A program made the position numbers and the translations under genes. Under the pieces are notes generated by a model, which was not told the origin of the DNA, made no database searches, and saw only the letters and a program-made list of their open reading frames with translations. 64,000 bases of DNA from Lineus longissimus (lineage: Eukaryota; Nemertea; Pilidiophora; Heteronemertea; Lineidae): NCBI RefSeq assembly GCF_910592395.1, contig NC_088326.1, positions 12,095,001-12,159,000 on the forward strand. Direction: 5' to 3'. This document shows positions 62,394 to 64,000 of this stretch, piece by piece (position 1 is the first letter of the stretch; every line of letters starts with the position of its first letter).

Positions 62394-64000
62394 TCTTGGA
62401 TGGATTAATTTATGGAATGTTGATAAGAAGTATGGACTCTGGTCTTTTGGAAGGTCTCCCGATGCGGCGATGGTTACATGGCTGGAAGAGGAAATATTTT
62501 TATAAGATTATCGGTATCAAATGGGCCGGGATTGATGCATGGACTATACCCATGCCAAATATAATCGATCATTTTCAAAATCAAACACAACTGCTCAAGA
62601 TTCTAGATTAAAAAAAAATAACCCAATATATACCAAAAGAATAAATCAACTGCCCCAGAGTTATGTACTAATGTGTGAACATCCCTTTTGATCAATGATA
62701 AACCATTGATTGACTATGTACACTGTATGCATACATTGTATACGCCTAGTCCGAAGTGTCAAAAACGGCAAAATATCCGAAGTAAAAACTCTACCTTAAG
62801 AAATAAAAAACACATTAGAAACACAACAATCTTATGAACGGATCATTAGTTCAAATATCCACATAGTGTCTTTGTTTTTTAATCCATCTTTGTGCTGTTT
62901 GAGAGCATTTTGTTATGAAAACATAGCACTTTTGTAGCGTAGCGTGCCACAGATCTGGACGATGGCCGTTGTTGTGGTCGTTTTTTGTAAATATTGGGAA
63001 TTTTGTCCTCTTGAGGGAGAGAATTGATGAAAAATAGGGTGCGAATTGCATTTTTTCCCTGCTGATGCTTTCATGATGCCAACCCATAGCTTTTCGGCCT
63101 TTAGATTTCGGATGTGTTTTTGAGGCTAAGTGCCAAAAATGGCAGTCTTCTTTCGGGCTGTCAGGTTGTGACATGTCTTCCAGAAAGGCACGTCCCTGAT
63201 CTGATCTGCGATTGTCTGCTGTACTACTGGGTGGCCCAGAATTATTTTACCTCACATAATGGATACACATTAGCATTCTATTGTGCAAGGGAAAACCTTT
63301 CTGGGCGACCCTGTAGAGTTTCATGAGTTTCCCATCTGCCTCAGGTTGGCCAATGATTTTGACAGGACCCCAGCTGGCGCCATCTGAGCTAAAAAAGCAA
63401 AACTACGCGATTACATCAAATCAAAAATTACTCCGTCTCGGGGTGGACATTTTCCCCCCTTTTTAGGGAGAGAACGGGGGACGAGTTATTCCATGAACCC
63501 CAAGCATGGTGCTGACAAGTCCCATGCTTATCTTTATTACTTCCGACGCGGTATCCAACGACGGAACACTAGCGGCAAATCGAAGAACTAGAACCAATAT
63601 TGTATATTATTGTGGTCCTTTATCTGTTTATAGCGTTTCAGAAGGACTTATTGAGGGGGGGGGGGTTAAAAATGATCCAGCATGATGCCTGAACAGAAAT
63701 ACCCCTACAAGCAGCCTAACAGCAACTTCGGGGACCAGAGTTAGGCCTGGAAGAATTTCCTCTCCCATGGGGCCTGGCGCCAGAGCGTTCGGCACGATTC
63801 ATACTGGGCATGCGCTTCAAGGCCCGAGATCCGTCGCTTACCGAGTCGTACGCGCTAGTTGTGCTGAGTGTGGATGGACTGTCAATACCGATCGTGTTGG
63901 TATTCCTTGAATCGAGGTTGCCCATTTTGTTAGAAACAGGTGACCGAACACCGGAAGCCGACGCCCCCTAACCTAGTTCATGACGAGTGAAATGCCGTCA
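62394..64000. other. Region upstream of EYS
   Basis: 1.6 kb before the EYS start codon. It presumably includes the promoter and any 5' UTR exon, but I see no reliable core-promoter motif. Present are AT-rich spacer, a G-run at 63656-63665 and the inverted dispersed repeat at 63774-63869. Open frames here look non-coding. Confidence 0.5.
63774..63869. repeat. Dispersed repeat, inverted partner of 14118-14200
   Basis: CTGGCGCCAGAGCGTTCGGC to GGCCCGAGATC is the reverse complement of 14144-14200 with a few differences. Similarity then weakens towards TACGCGCTAG. Confidence 0.6.

Overview
The window is nuclear DNA from an invertebrate bilaterian. Genes are split by many GT-AG introns, protein families are animal-specific (Smoothened, Eyes shut homologue, DRC1), and introns are packed with short transposons and tRNA/5S-type SINEs. 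I cannot name the species; a lophotrochozoan or an invertebrate deuterostome is the most I would infer. I built exon models by hand from reading frame, splice consensus and phase. All six genes give uninterrupted frames whose exon lengths sum to a multiple of three.

Layout: (1) 1-5825 (+), the 3' part of DRC1, a ciliary dynein regulatory complex subunit; its 5' end lies outside the window. (2) 8193-13228 (-), SMO, complete, 10 coding exons, 809 codons. (3) 14922-17208 (+), DTWD1, a tRNA-uridine aminocarboxypropyltransferase, 4 coding exons, 401 codons. (4) 22864-26301 (-), MTHFSD, 8 coding exons, 523 codons, with an unusually long RG/acidic linker. (5) 27539-30069 (+), HMGCL, 6 exons, 333 codons, with a mitochondrial-type leader and a C-terminal AKL. 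(6) 32217-62393 (-), EYS (eyes shut homologue), 34 coding exons, 4142 codons: about 30 EGF modules, one 5.5-kb exon encoding a mucin-like Ser/Thr region, then EGF pairs alternating with four laminin-G domains.

Genes are arranged as convergent and divergent pairs: SMO/DTWD1 and MTHFSD/HMGCL are head-to-head; DRC1/SMO, DTWD1/MTHFSD and HMGCL/EYS are tail-to-tail. The genes do not form a pathway. Three of them (DRC1, SMO, EYS) act at cilia or photoreceptors, which may be chance.

The rest is repeat-rich. One pogo/Tigger-like MITE family (ends CAGTAGAACC/GGTTCCACTG, TA target duplications, many internal copies of an AATAGAGAGGTGTCC-type box) has about 16 copies, most within 50 bp of a splice site; one sets position +6 of an EYS 5' splice site. 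A 1061-bp relative lies in EYS intron 2. Other items are near-perfect palindromes, a 5S-rRNA-derived SINE pair, tRNA-headed SINEs, a LINE 3' fragment, and tandem duplications that copied EYS splice sites or part of an exon. I found no CRISPR, prokaryotic operon or virus-like gene, and no intact transposase.
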